Assembly (NCBI GenBank): GCA_951812345.1 | Contig: OX638295.1 | Coordinates: forward strand, 186,001 to 250,000 | Direction of reading: 5' to 3' | Source of the DNA: Rhodothermales bacterium | GTDB taxonomy: Bacteria > Bacteroidota > Rhodothermia > Rhodothermales > VXPQ01 | Length of the DNA: 64,000 bases | Shown here: piece after piece, positions 36,741-45,789 of the stretch | Numbering within the stretch: the stretch's first letter is position 1 | How the letters are laid out: each line of letters opens with the position of its first letter | Program-made: the position numbers and the translations under genes | The notes under the pieces: model-generated | Database searches by the model: none | What the model was told of the DNA's origin: nothing | Seen by the model: only the letters and a program-made list of their open reading frames with translations

Positions 36741-38225
36741 ATGTACACGCCTCTTATGCCTGAGCAGGAACAGTATCCTCCACCCATGCCGGATGCCCCC
36801 CCGAGGGAAGTATCGGATCCGCACCCCGGCGGGCGTGTGCCGCCGCAGGCCATTGACATCGAGCAAGCCGTACTCGGAGCTGTTCTCCTGGAACGCGAAG
36901 CGCTGCCGCAAACCATAGAAATCCTCTCCGAAGACAGTTTTTACGACGGCAGACACCGGAAAATCTTTGCAGCCTTCACAGAACTCTTCAGGAAAGGCGT
37001 ACCTGTCGATTTAATCACCTTGACGGAGGAGCTCCGGCGGCGCAAGGAGCTCGACAAGGTGGGCGGGGCAGATTATCTGAACGAGCTCACGGCTCATATG
37101 AGCGCCGCTGCCAATGTCGAATACCATGCCCGCATCATTGCCCAGAAGCACTTGCTTCGGAAAATGATCGAAAGGATGACGCTGCTGATCCGGGATGCGT
37201 ACGACCCCGGGACTGATACCTTCGAATTGCTCGACAAAGCTGAAACAGACATTTTTCAAATCTCGAACACGGAAATACGGCGGCCGGCAGCAAAGGTATC
37301 GGATGTAATAAAAACCACCATAGAAAATCTTGAGGCCATTGATGGGCGGGAAGGAGGCGTAACCGGCGTTCCCAGCGGGTTTTCCCGTCTGGACGATTTG
37401 ACGAGTGGCTGGCAACGCTCCGATCTGATCATCGTGGCTGCGCGACCGTCCATGGGCAAAACCGCGTTGGCCCTGACCTGCGCACGCAATGCCGCGCTGC
37501 ACAACATCTATCCTGCGGGTGTAGCGGTTTTCTCCCTCGAAATGGGCGCCGAGCAGCTTGCCCTGCGCATGCTGACCTCGGAAGCGCGGGTTGATTCCCA
37601 GGCCGCTCGCACGGGGCGCATGAAGGAAAACGACTGGAAAAAACTTGCCCGGGCAGCGGGGCGGCTGGCCGAGGCGCCCATTTTCATTGACGACACACCG
37701 GGGTTATCCGTGCTGGAACTCCGGGCCAAGTGCCGGCGCCTCAAAGCCGAGCATGATATCGGTCTCGTGATCGTCGACTACCTGCAACTCATGCACGTAG
37801 CCACAACCCAGCGCTACTCCAACCGGGAACAGGAAATTTCTCACATCAGCCGGTCCATGAAAGCAATGGCCAAGGAACTCGACATTCCCGTCATCGCCCT
37901 CTCACAGCTTAGCCGTGCTGTCGAAACCCGGGGCGGCGACAAGCGCCCCCAACTTTCGGATCTGCGAGAAAGCGGGGCCATCGAACAGGATGCGGATGTC
38001 GTATGCTTCATCTACCGCCCCGAACGGTACGAAATCACCGTGGATGAACAGGGGAATTCCCTCGAAGGCATTGCCGAGATCATTATCGGTAAGCAGCGCA
38101 ACGGCCCGGTCGGCACGGTGCAGTTGTCTTTCGTCAACAAATATGCCCGGTTCGAAAGTCTGGCGACCTACTATCAGACCCCTGCGGAAGGAGATGGGGC
38201 AAGAGTGGAAGACGCTCCCTTCTGA
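36741..38225 (+). CDS. dnaB: DnaB, replicative DNA helicase
   Basis: 494-residue hexameric fork helicase. The N-terminal domain has DIEQAVLGAVLLEREALPQT, the linker is around residues 180-210, and the RecA-like motor has GVPSGFSRLDDLTSGW, AARPSMGKTALALTCARNA (Walker A), VIVDYLQLMH (Walker B) and SQLSRAVETRGGDKRPQLSD. No intein is present. A DciA-like gene, the widespread helicase-loading partner, is at 60.9 kb. Confidence 0.98.
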   Translation: MYTPLMPEQEQYPPPMPDAPPREVSDPHPGGRVPPQAIDIEQAVLGAVLLEREALPQTIEILSEDSFYDGRHRKIFAAFTELFRKGVPVDLITLTEELRRRKELDKVGGADYLNELTAHMSAAANVEYHARIIAQKHLLRKMIERMTLLIRDAYDPGTDTFELLDKAETDIFQISNTEIRRPAAKVSDVIKTTIENLEAIDGREGGVTGVPSGFSRLDDLTSGWQRSDLIIVAARPSMGKTALALTCARNAALHNIYPAGVAVFSLEMGAEQLALRMLTSEARVDSQAARTGRMKENDWKKLARAAGRLAEAPIFIDDTPGLSVLELRAKCRRLKAEHDIGLVIVDYLQLMHVATTQRYSNREQEISHISRSMKAMAKELDIPVIALSQLSRAVETRGGDKRPQLSDLRESGAIEQDADVVCFIYRPERYEITVDEQGNSLEGIAEIIIGKQRNGPVGTVQLSFVNKYARFESLATYYQTPAEGDGARVEDAPF

Positions 38226-38227
38226 TA

Positions 38228-38400
38228 TAGGATACTCTGATTAAGGCCGCAAATCTCAAAGGCTGAGAGGGATGCACCAGCAAGGAATGACGAAGCAGTG
38301 TGGCCTGCCCCCCGCATAATGAGGAATGACGCGGTCAGCGCATCCCTCGCAGCCTCCCAAAGGGCGCATCACGTCCGCACTGCTCCGAATCTGCGCTGCG
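38228..38400 (+). mobile_element. MITE-like element, divergent copy without right end
   Basis: Starts TAGGATACTCTGATTAAG two bases after the dnaB stop and follows the full copy for about 170 bp, including AGGAATGACGAAGCAGTGTGG and a stem AGGCTGAGAGGGATGCAC/GCGCATCCCTCGCAGCCT. Stem positions differ from copy 1 in a compensating way. The right terminal repeat is missing; similarity stops at about the end of the lactonase-like gene. Confidence 0.8.
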
Positions 38401-38407
38401 AAAACGA

Positions 38408-39454
38408 TCAGAACCCGAGTCCGCGCGCATCGAGGCGAATGCGGGCAAGCAGCATGTCCGACGTGAGATACAGCGTCGAGCCGTCGTCCCCGAAGGTGCA
38501 GTTGGCTATCCGTTCCCCTGTGGAAATGGTGCCGAGATGCTCTCCTTCGGGCGTCAGCACCAGCACGCCGCCGGGGCCCGTCGCGAACAGGTTGCCCTCC
38601 GTATCGAGCGCCATGCCGTCGAATGCCCCCACCGCCCCGTCGGCGATCAGAGCGCTACCGTCGAAAAAGATCCGGCTGTTGGCCAGCGTTCCGTCGTCCT
38701 GCACATCGTAGGCGCGAATGACCGGATTGTCTCCCCCTGAATTAGCGACATACAGGGTCTTTTCATCCGGCGAAAACGCGATCCCGTTCGGGAAACCCAA
38801 CTCGTCCGTAAGCAAGGACACCTCGCCGCTCGTATCGACGCGGTATACCCCATTGAAAGGAAGCTCCTTGTCAGGGCTGTCGTTCAGGCCGGAAAGCCCG
38901 TAGGGCGGATCGGTGAAATACAAATCTCCGCTGGAGTGAAAAACCAGATCGTTGGGGCTGTTGAGCCGCTTGCCTTCATAGGCCGAGACAATCGTCTCGC
39001 GCGTGAAATTCGTGGCGTCGAGACGGGCAATTTGCCGGTTGCCGTGATCGCACATCACAAGACGGCCTTCCGCATCCAGCATAAGACCGTTCGTGCCCAG
39101 TTCGGCCCCGGACGGATCGCTTCCCGCGTAGCCTGCCGGCCGGAGATAGGGCGACAGGCCGCCCTGCTCGTCCCACCGGTAGATCGTGTTCACCGGGATG
39201 TCGGAAAAAAGAAGGTATCCCCCCTCGTCGGGTACCCAGACAGGGCCTTCCGACCACTCGAATCCCTCTGCCAGTTTTTCAATGACGGCATCCTCCGGAA
39301 CGAGTGTGTTTATCCGATCGTCGAGCCGGATCACCGTCCCGATGGGATCAGCGACGACGCTGGTGTACACCTCCTCCTCTTCTTCATAGGAGACACAGCC
39401 CGCCATGGCGACGAGCGCAAAAAAGAGGACAGGGATGCGAAGCGAGGCGGGCAT
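38408..39454 (-). CDS. SMP-30/gluconolactonase-like lipoprotein
   Basis: 348 residues with a signal sequence and lipobox VAMAGC. The six-bladed beta-propeller family motifs are SEGPVWVPDEGGYLLFSDIP, NGLMLDAEGRLVMCDHGN, RLNSPNDLVFHSSGDLYFTD with PPYG, and LGFPNGIAFSPDEKTLYVAN. The metal ligands Glu (SEGPVW), Asn (SPND) and Asp (AFDGMALD) are all present. It probably hydrolyses a sugar lactone or similar ester at the cell surface. The substrate cannot be told from sequence, and it stands alone between dnaB and tRNA genes. Confidence 0.9.
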   Translation of the reverse strand: MPASLRIPVLFFALVAMAGCVSYEEEEEVYTSVVADPIGTVIRLDDRINTLVPEDAVIEKLAEGFEWSEGPVWVPDEGGYLLFSDIPVNTIYRWDEQGGLSPYLRPAGYAGSDPSGAELGTNGLMLDAEGRLVMCDHGNRQIARLDATNFTRETIVSAYEGKRLNSPNDLVFHSSGDLYFTDPPYGLSGLNDSPDKELPFNGVYRVDTSGEVSLLTDELGFPNGIAFSPDEKTLYVANSGGDNPVIRAYDVQDDGTLANSRIFFDGSALIADGAVGAFDGMALDTEGNLFATGPGGVLVLTPEGEHLGTISTGERIANCTFGDDGSTLYLTSDMLLARIRLDARGLGF

Positions 39455-39509
39455 GGCGGTTGCCTGGGAAATAAGCGGATAGCAGGTACGGGCTTACCTG
39501 CACTCTGTG

Positions 39510-39580
39510 AGGTGACGGGCGGACTCGAACCGCCGTACAAGGTTTTGCAGACCTTTGCCTAACCACTCGGCCACGTCACC
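39510..39580 (-). tRNA. tRNA-Cys (anticodon GCA)
   Basis: Acceptor GGTGACG pairs with CGTCACC; anticodon stem AAGGT/ACCTT with loop CTGCAAA (anticodon GCA); T loop TTCGAGT. The discriminator is T, as expected for tRNA-Cys. CCA is not encoded. Confidence 0.96.
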
Positions 39581-39668
39581 CGATTCGCCGTACCGTACGA
39601 TCTTGACGGGTTCCTTGATCCCATCGGACCGGACCGGTATCCCGGCGCCTTTTCCTGTCGCATCGAAG

Positions 39669-39742
39669 CACGCCCGGCAGGACTCGAACCTGCAACCTGC
39701 GGATTAGAAGTCCGCCGCTCTGTCCGGTTGAGCTACGGGCGC
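39669..39742 (-). tRNA. tRNA-Arg (anticodon TCT)
   Basis: Acceptor GCGCCCG pairs with CGGGCGT (one G-U); anticodon stem GCGGA/TCCGC with loop CTTCTAA (anticodon TCT); T arm GCAGG-TTCGAGT-CCTGC. It decodes AGA and AGG. Part of a Pro-Arg-Cys tRNA run on the minus strand. Confidence 0.95.
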
Positions 39743-39811
39743 AGGGGATGTGCCCGGGTTTGCGCAGATGATGCGCAGCCGCATGAGCACAACAACCGGA
39801 ATCGGTATGTG

Positions 39812-39885
39812 TCGAGGCGGCCGGATTTGAACCGACGACCCTCTGCTCCCAAAGCAGATGCGCTACCGGACTGCGCCACGCCTCG
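39812..39885 (-). tRNA. tRNA-Pro (anticodon TGG)
   Basis: Acceptor CGAGGCG pairs with CGCCTCG; anticodon stem TCTGC/GCAGA with loop TTTGGGA (anticodon TGG); T loop TTCAAAT. The discriminator is A. First of three tRNAs downstream of the rpmB-rpmG-DUF4295 genes. Confidence 0.96.
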
Positions 39886-39974
39886 ATTTTGTGAACAAGG
39901 GCGCATCCTGCAATACCTCCCTGCAAAATGCGACAAACTCACTGCTCGCGCCATCAAAGACAGCGCAGCAGTCG

Positions 39975-40151
39975 TCAGCGTGTCTGTCTTGCCGCCTTCA
40001 AGGCCTCCTGGACCGCATCTGCGGACACCATCCGCGCCCGGAAACTGTACTGGCCGTTCGCTTTCTTTTCAGCGACAACGATCTTGGCCATCTGCCTGGT
40101 GGCTCCGCGCGTCTTGCGCACCTTGTCACCGAATGTCTGTGCTTTCGCCAT
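39975..40151 (-). CDS. DUF4295-like small basic protein
   Basis: 58 residues: MAKAQTFGDKVRKTRGATRQ, then MAKIVVAEKKANGQYSFRAR and MVSADAVQEALKAARQTR. Small proteins of this kind (DUF4295) follow rpmB and rpmG in Bacteroidota, which is exactly the context here (49 nt after rpmG). The highly basic N-terminal half and the ribosomal-protein neighbours suggest a ribosome-associated role, but no function is established that I can cite. Confidence 0.8.
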   Translation of the reverse strand: MAKAQTFGDKVRKTRGATRQMAKIVVAEKKANGQYSFRARMVSADAVQEALKAARQTR

Positions 40152-40200
40152 GGCGATCTACCGAAATTTTCCGAGACTGCGGAGCGATACCCGCATTCCG

Positions 40201-40371
40201 CTATTTGATTTCCCGATGCAACGTGTGCTTGCGCAACTTCGGATTATATTTCTTGAGTTCCAGCCGCTCGTCCGTATTGCGACGATTCTTCGTCGTGGAG
40301 TACCGCGACGTGCCCGGTGCTTCCGTACACTGGAGCGTCACCTGAATCCGAGCTCCTTTCGCTTTAGCCAT
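40201..40371 (-). CDS. rpmG: Ribosomal protein bL33 (zinc-free form)
   Basis: 56 residues: [40 protein letters not shown] and [16 protein letters not shown]. Only one of the four zinc-ligand cysteines of C+ L33 remains, so this is a C- version. It lies 68 nt after rpmB. Confidence 0.97.
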   Translation of the reverse strand: MAKAKGARIQVTLQCTEAPGTSRYSTTKNRRNTDERLELKKYNPKLRKHTLHREIK

Positions 40372-40439
40372 GATCTTTCTCTGGGTTCACGGGTTCCGGC
40401 GCATGCATTGCCGGGCTATACAGGCATCTATTACGAGCG

Positions 40440-40676
40440 TCAGACGCGCACGCCCTGCCGCCGCGCCTCTCGGAGAACGGCCTGAATACCCTTCTTGTTG
40501 ATCGTTTTCAGCGTCTTCGCCGACACTTTCAGGGTGATGTAGCGATCTTCCTCCGGAATGTAGAATCTCCTTTTCTGAAGATTAAGGAGGAAGCGACGCT
40601 TCACCTTGTTGTGGGCGTGGGAAACATGGTTGCCTGTCCTGGGCCCGCGCCCCGTTATGTCATCTTTACGCGACAT
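40440..40676 (-). CDS. rpmB: Ribosomal protein bL28
   Basis: 78-residue large-subunit protein with GRGPRTGNHVSHAHNKVKRR, FLLNLQKRRFYIPEEDRYIT and VSAKTLKTINKKG, the standard L28 pattern, without zinc cysteines. First gene of the rpmB-rpmG-DUF4295-tRNA run. Confidence 0.98.
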   Translation of the reverse strand: MSRKDDITGRGPRTGNHVSHAHNKVKRRFLLNLQKRRFYIPEEDRYITLKVSAKTLKTINKKGIQAVLREARRQGVRV

Positions 40677-40858
40677 GTCTCGAATGCCAAATGATACTGT
40701 GTCGGGTGTCCGATCTTCTCTACACGATTATTATTTGCAGCGAAGCCTTGCAAAATACGCCATGCTGGACGGTTTCGCAAACATTTTACCGCGAAGAAAT
40801 GAACCGGCATCTCTCGCTTAGCCGGGCAAATACGTAGCCGTTAGAGAATTGTTTCCCT

Positions 40859-41644
40859 TCAGGCTCCCTGGTCGGGCGCCTCGAAAAATGAAAGCAACGT
40901 GTCTCCTCTAAGACCTGTGCGCAATGTTTCGAGAGGAATCACTTCATCCGGAGGGATATTTCCAAGGTTCACGTTGGGGCCGAATTTCCCAATGAACCAT
41001 ACCTGCTGCGACTTCCGGGGGGCCTCGAAAACCAGTTGCACGGGGTCGATATGCTGTACGATCTCGTCCATGATACCCGACCGGATCTGGCCGGAAGCAT
41101 CAAAAACGCCGGCGGTCCCGCTCTCCCGTGCTTCGCAAATAACCTTCCAGCTGCCGGCGTCCAGTTCGTCACGAATCATCCGAACCCATGTGTCGGGAGA
41201 CAGGATGCTTGCCCGATCCTTCGAACCGACTTCGCTCAACACCCTGAAGTCTTCCGAGAAGGAACGAATGCAGTCGAGTTTTTCTTCGTGCGGGAGCGTA
41301 ATCGTCCCGTCGGAAATCTCGACGTATTCGATCTGAAGAGCATGAAGCAGGGCGCGGTACTCGTCGAGCAGGCCGCGCATGCAAAACGCTTCGAACAGCG
41401 TGCCGCCAAGACAAACCGGCACCTGCGCGGCCCGATAAGCGCGCAACTTCTCCTCAAGGCAAGACGTGACCACGGCAGTTCCCCAGCCCAGTTTTACGGC
41501 ATCCACATAGTCGGCGCTCACTTGCAGCATGTCTTCCGCCTGTCGGACAGAGAGGCCTTTATCCAGTACGAGAGTCAGGCCCGATGTACGCGGCCTGGCG
41601 GGGCGGTCGGGCAAATCGTCAAGGCCGAATCGGTCATGCGGCAT
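40859..41644 (-). CDS. Phosphosulfolactate synthase (ComA-like)
   Basis: TIM-barrel enzyme family that adds sulfite to phosphoenolpyruvate, giving phosphosulfolactate. Motifs: RTSGLTLVLDKGLSVRQAED, ADYVDAVKLGWGTAVVTSCL, CLGGTLFEAFC, EYVEISDGTITLPHEEK, SEVGSKD and EAPRKSQQVWFIGKFGPNVN. ATG 41644 is chosen over a TTG at 41695 because the family normally has only a short lead before the first strand. No other coenzyme M or sulfolactate genes are in view, so the end product is unknown; sulfolactate or a sulfonate-containing metabolite are possibilities. Confidence 0.9.
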   Translation of the reverse strand: MPHDRFGLDDLPDRPARPRTSGLTLVLDKGLSVRQAEDMLQVSADYVDAVKLGWGTAVVTSCLEEKLRAYRAAQVPVCLGGTLFEAFCMRGLLDEYRALLHALQIEYVEISDGTITLPHEEKLDCIRSFSEDFRVLSEVGSKDRASILSPDTWVRMIRDELDAGSWKVICEARESGTAGVFDASGQIRSGIMDEIVQHIDPVQLVFEAPRKSQQVWFIGKFGPNVNLGNIPPDEVIPLETLRTGLRGDTLLSFFEAPDQGA

Positions 41645-41799
41645 GGCGAGTGGAAATTTGTGCGTGCGGGGAATTGGAACGGGCGGGTTATGCAACGGGC
41701 CTTCCCGGAAAATGACCGGCGTTCGCCCAAACTACGGCGGGAGAGCGGATTATCGCAAAATTACGGTACGGGTCCGGTGAAAGGTGCAGCGTCTGGTTT

Positions 41800-43065
41800 C
41801 TATGCCTCTATATTCACGGCCTTCGCCGGCTCGATCGCCGCCGCCCGCACCGCAGGGTATAAGCCTGCCGCCGCACAAAGCCCGATCGCGGCGGCGCTCA
41901 CCGTCAGCAGGTCCCCGCCCTCTATAAACACCGGATAGGCGTCGATCAGAAACGATTCCGCGCCGGCAAGCGGCACCAGGCCGAAATGTTGCTGCAACAA
42001 GGCCAGCCCAAGTCCGATAACCAGTCCGGAAACGGTCCCGATGACGCCCACCATGACGCCCTCCAGCAAAAAAATGCGGCGGATGTCCCGGCGCGAAACG
42101 CCCATGGCCCGCAACACTCCCACATCGCGGCGTTTTTCAATGACGATCATGGTCAACGACCCCACGATATTGCACGAGGCCACCACGATAATCAGACCCA
42201 GTACAAAAGTGGCGGCCCATTTTTCGAGGCGCATGACATCGTATAGCGACTTGCGCAGGTCATACCATGTGACCACCTCGAACGGTGCGGGCAGGCGTGT
42301 CGTCAGCATCTGCTTGACGGCATCGGCCTGTTCGAGATCGGCAAGCCGGAGTTCGACGCCGCTTACGAAATCGCCCGTGCGAAAAAGGCGCTGGGCTTCC
42401 TTCGTTTCGATGAACACATGGCTTTCGTCGTAAATATCCTCCATTTCGAAGAGCCCGCGCACATCGAACAGGGTCGGGGGGGAGGCCGCGATCCCCAGGA
42501 AGCTCGTCGCCATATCCTCGATATCGGATGCCGAAAGCAGGGCTACCCGACCGGACGAGGAGTCCGTGGAGGGCAAGAGGGCAAGCCGGTAAGCCAGCGA
42601 CATGCCCGCAACCAGTCCGGGGCGCCCGTTGCGCCGCTCCAGATCGAACGCGCCGAAACCCGTCCGATCCACCACGCCGCTCACGCCGGCATAGGCCTGT
42701 GGCTCCACGCCGCGCACAATAACCACCTTGTTCACTTCGGCGCCTTCCTCCGGCAACAGGAGGGCTTTCCCCTCGACATAGGCAGAAGCGGATTCGACGC
42801 CCGGCAGCGCAAGCGCCACCGCAGCCAGTGAATCGGGGTTGGCGACACCAGCTTTCCCGACCCCGACGATTCGTACATGCGGATCGATCGAAACCAGCAT
42901 GTCGCGCACCAGATAATAGAATCCGTTCATCACGGAAAGCACGACCACAAGCGCAGCCACTCCGAGGGCGACGCCTACCACGGAGATGCTGGTGATGAAC
43001 GAAATGAGGGTGACCTGCCGGCGACCTGCAAGGTAGCGCCGGGCGATCAGAAAGCGAAAGTCCAC
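41800..43065 (-). CDS. FtsX/LolE-type ABC transporter permease
   Basis: 421 residues with the MacB/FtsX layout. TM1 is at about 20-48 (FITSISVVGVALGVAALVVV), a large periplasmic domain spans about 50-270, and three C-terminal TM helices sit in a domain containing FVLGLIIVVASCNIVGSLTM and EKRRDVGVLRAMGVSRRDIR. The start MDFRFLIARRYL with QVTLISFITSISV is typical of LolC/LolE. Such proteins extract lipoproteins from the inner membrane with a LolD ATPase, which is not adjacent here. A lipoprotein gene precedes it by 12 nt. Confidence 0.9.
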   Translation of the reverse strand: MDFRFLIARRYLAGRRQVTLISFITSISVVGVALGVAALVVVLSVMNGFYYLVRDMLVSIDPHVRIVGVGKAGVANPDSLAAVALALPGVESASAYVEGKALLLPEEGAEVNKVVIVRGVEPQAYAGVSGVVDRTGFGAFDLERRNGRPGLVAGMSLAYRLALLPSTDSSSGRVALLSASDIEDMATSFLGIAASPPTLFDVRGLFEMEDIYDESHVFIETKEAQRLFRTGDFVSGVELRLADLEQADAVKQMLTTRLPAPFEVVTWYDLRKSLYDVMRLEKWAATFVLGLIIVVASCNIVGSLTMIVIEKRRDVGVLRAMGVSRRDIRRIFLLEGVMVGVIGTVSGLVIGLGLALLQQHFGLVPLAGAESFLIDAYPVFIEGGDLLTVSAAAIGLCAAAGLYPAVRAAAIEPAKAVNIEA

Positions 43066-43077
43066 CCGGTTAGAAGG

Positions 43078-43947
43078 TTACAACATGGGCTGCGGATTGG
43101 TGAATGCGCCTTCGGGCACATCCATGGGCATATCCACGCGGTCTGTAAACAATACAAAGCCGTCGCGGGGCTTCCGCTCCGAAACGACGAGTGTACCGGA
43201 AGGCATGTCAAAGGTCTTGTGATCAGACCAGGAAATCGGCTGAGGCACATGGTCAGGCGGATGATGTTGCAAGCGGAAAGCCCATTGCCGGACCCTGCCA
43301 GTCTCCTTGTCCGCGTACACCCAGTACTGGTCGCCCGGAGTCAGGCCTACCTCCCCGAATGAAAGGTGCAGCACATCCATGTCGCCCGTGGAAGAGTCAG
43401 GCAGATACTTTCTGTGTACGCCTTCGTCGAACAGTTTGACGGGCATGAGCAGCCAGTACGTATCATTGATGAACCGGCGGTAGGCGCCTTCGAGCATATC
43501 CGTTTCTTCCTCGTCGCTCACTCGTTCTCCGAAAAGCCAGACGCTCCCCTCTTCAGAAGCATGTGTATTGAAAAGCGCCACATACACCGTATCTCCGCCG
43601 CCGGGCATTTCCACCCGGTAATCTCCCGTCATACGATCCCACAAGTGCCGGCCGTGTACGTTCCGGACCGGCTGTTCGACTGTGGAATCGGCCTCTGCAG
43701 GTGCATTCGACCCGGTGGCGAAATCGAATTGCAGATAGCGCAAACCCGCCCATGCGTCGGGCCCGCCGTACGCCTCGAAAACCTTCATGGCCACAGTGTC
43801 GGCCTTTGTTTCCATCGCGGGCATGGCAGCGTTCGGGCCCTCTATGGATTGTCCGCTGCAGCCGGTCAGCACGGCGGCGAAAAGAAGCAGCCCCGGCAAA
43901 AAACATGCAGGGAGGCGGAAAATGGAGTACGTGTTGCGCTGTGTCAT
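43078..43947 (-). CDS. Lipoprotein of unknown function (DUF6503-like)
   Basis: 289 residues. Signal sequence with lipobox AAVLTGC at about residue 30. The mature part has VFEAYGGPDAWAGLRYLQFD, VHGRHLWDRMTGDYRVEM and VGLTPGDQYWVYADKETGRV, a LolA-like half-barrel style of repeats with many aromatic residues. I think it resembles Bacteroidota DUF6503 lipoproteins, without certainty. It overlaps no gene and is followed by the LolE-like permease, so it may be a periplasmic or outer-membrane partner in lipoprotein handling. Confidence 0.65.
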   Translation of the reverse strand: MTQRNTYSIFRLPACFLPGLLLFAAVLTGCSGQSIEGPNAAMPAMETKADTVAMKVFEAYGGPDAWAGLRYLQFDFATGSNAPAEADSTVEQPVRNVHGRHLWDRMTGDYRVEMPGGGDTVYVALFNTHASEEGSVWLFGERVSDEEETDMLEGAYRRFINDTYWLLMPVKLFDEGVHRKYLPDSSTGDMDVLHLSFGEVGLTPGDQYWVYADKETGRVRQWAFRLQHHPPDHVPQPISWSDHKTFDMPSGTLVVSERKPRDGFVLFTDRVDMPMDVPEGAFTNPQPML

Positions 43948-43974
43948 CGTCGAATCGCGTTCTTTATCCTTAAA

Positions 43975-44010
43975 GTGCTGAGCGAAGCGGTTTTGGTCAG
44001 AGTATCCTTA
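43975..44010 (+). mobile_element. MITE-like element, right-end fragment
   Basis: GTGCTGAGCGAAGCGG followed by TTTTGGTCAGAGTATCCTTA is identical to the right 36 bp of the full copy at 19369-19628. Only the terminal part remains, two bases from the ychF stop. A further ATCCTTAAA lies just upstream at 43966. Confidence 0.85.
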
Positions 44011-44012
44011 AA

Positions 44013-45107
44013 CTACACATTGAAACGGAACAGAATCACGTCGCCGTCCGCCACAACATATTCCTTGCCTTCGGCGCGCATGGCGCCGGCATCCCTGGCC
44101 GCCGCCTCCGATCCGTACCGTATTAACTCCTCGTAACGGATCGTTTCCGCACGAATGAACCCCTTCTCGAAGTCAGAGTGAATAAGGCCGCCTGCAGCCG
44201 GCGCGCGGGTACCCTGTACAACGGTCCAGGCCCGCGTTTCTTTCGGCCCGGTCGTAAAAAAGGTGATGAGATTCAGTAATTCGTACCCTGCCGCAACGAA
44301 CCGGTACATTCCAGGGGCCTCAAGGCCCAGTTCCTCCAGCCAGGCGGCTCTCTCTTCGTCGTCCAGCGCCGCAAGCTGCGCCTCCAGGTCGGCGCAAACG
44401 ACAACGCAGGAAAATCCTTCCTCCGAGGCGATTTCCCGTACAGCATCGGCGTGAGGCCCCCCATCAGGCAGGTCGCCCTCTGCCACGTTGGCTACATAAA
44501 GCACCGGTTTCGCAGACAAAAGAAAAAGTGCATCAAGGCGGTCTTCGTCCCCGGGTTGCACAGGAAATGTGCGCGCCGCCTTGCCGTCCCCTACATGCGC
44601 ATGCACCTTCTCGACAAAAGCCAGTTCGTCTCGCAGCGCCCGGTCTCCGCCCTTGGCCTGCTTTGCGGTTTTTTCTATGCGCCGTTCGAGGGATTCAAGA
44701 TCCTTCAGCAATAATTCCGTGTCTATGATTTCAATGTCGCGGGCCGGATCCACGGACCCGGTGACATGCGTAATGTCGGGGTCCTCGAAGCAACGCGCCA
44801 CATGCACAATCGCATCGGCTTCCCGGATATGCGCCAGAAACCGGTTTCCAAGCCCCTCGCCTTTCGAAGCACCCGCGACAAGCCCTGCAATATCCACGTA
44901 TTCGACCGTGGTGGGCGTCGCCTTGTCGGAGCCGGAAAGCGCCGCCAGACGGCTAAGCCGTTCATCGGGCACAGGGACAATGCCGACATTCGGCTTAATA
45001 GTGCAGAAGGGGTAATTTTCCGAGCGCGCTCCTGCCCTGCTCAACACATTGAAGAGCGAGGATTTGCCGACATTGGGTAATCCCGTTATGCCACAGCGTA
45101 AAGGCAT
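44013..45107 (-). CDS. ychF: YchF, ribosome-associated ATPase of the OBG family
   Basis: 364 residues. It begins MPLRCGITGLPNVGKSSLFN (P-loop), then DIAGLVAGASKGEGLGNRFL and RCFEDPDITHVTGSVDP. The usual NKxD motif is replaced by NVAEGD, the YchF-specific change linked with ATP preference. The TGS domain ends YVVADGDVILFRFNV. Minus-strand run with a phosphatase, nusB and comEC upstream. Confidence 0.97.
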   Translation of the reverse strand: MPLRCGITGLPNVGKSSLFNVLSRAGARSENYPFCTIKPNVGIVPVPDERLSRLAALSGSDKATPTTVEYVDIAGLVAGASKGEGLGNRFLAHIREADAIVHVARCFEDPDITHVTGSVDPARDIEIIDTELLLKDLESLERRIEKTAKQAKGGDRALRDELAFVEKVHAHVGDGKAARTFPVQPGDEDRLDALFLLSAKPVLYVANVAEGDLPDGGPHADAVREIASEEGFSCVVVCADLEAQLAALDDEERAAWLEELGLEAPGMYRFVAAGYELLNLITFFTTGPKETRAWTVVQGTRAPAAGGLIHSDFEKGFIRAETIRYEELIRYGSEAAARDAGAMRAEGKEYVVADGDVILFRFNV

Positions 45108-45119
45108 ACATTCTCCTGT

Positions 45120-45776
45120 TTAGTCCTGGTATGGGACGCTTATGAATGTTCGCTCCGGCAATCGCACGGCGGTCAGGCGCCCCAGGCCTGGATGCTCATG
45201 GAATGCGCATCCCGTATCGATAAGCACAAGTTGCTTCTCGTTACGAGGAAATCGATGGGGCGTGTGTCCACATACCACCGTTTTTTCCCAGGCCAGAGAC
45301 TCCGCATACAGGAATCCCCGCTCCCAAAGAAAAATGTCTTCCGCGCCTTGCTCCATGCTCCTCGCCACGGTCCAGTCCGGCAGCAATCCCGCATGCACAA
45401 AAAAGAAGTCCGGCGTGTCGAACCATAGTTTCGTGGCGCGCAAAAAGTCTATATGCTCGCGCGGTATTTCAACGGCTCCACCGGCAATCCGGTAACTGTC
45501 CTCCGTTCGAGCGCCGCCATTCATAACCCAGAAATGCCGATCCTTTCCTGCAAGGCCATCCAGCATCATCGCCTCGTGGTTTCCCCGGAGGAAGGTGCAT
45601 GGAACCTGCTCGGCGAGCGCCAGAAGGTGATCGATGACGCCTCGGACATCCGGGCCGCGATCCACGTAATCTCCCACGAAAACAAGATGATCCTCCGGGG
45701 ACGGGGCCAATTTTTCGATCAGCGCCTTTAGGGTGCGGGCGCACCCATGTATATCCCCTATAGCTATTAAGCCCAT
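45120..45776 (-). CDS. Metallophosphatase of the PP1/PP2A (PrpE/ApaH-like) group
   Basis: 218 residues carrying the calcineurin-type motifs GDIHG (residues 7-11), GDYVDRGPD and RGNHEAMMLDG, and the late VVCGHTPHRFP. The family dephosphorylates phosphoserine/threonine, tyrosine or nucleotide tetraphosphates. The substrate here is not predictable. It lies between nusB and ychF with only 12-13 nt on either side, so it is co-transcribed with them. Confidence 0.92.
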   Translation of the reverse strand: MGLIAIGDIHGCARTLKALIEKLAPSPEDHLVFVGDYVDRGPDVRGVIDHLLALAEQVPCTFLRGNHEAMMLDGLAGKDRHFWVMNGGARTEDSYRIAGGAVEIPREHIDFLRATKLWFDTPDFFFVHAGLLPDWTVARSMEQGAEDIFLWERGFLYAESLAWEKTVVCGHTPHRFPRNEKQLVLIDTGCAFHEHPGLGRLTAVRLPERTFISVPYQD

Positions 45777-45789
45777 GATTTCCCGTCGT

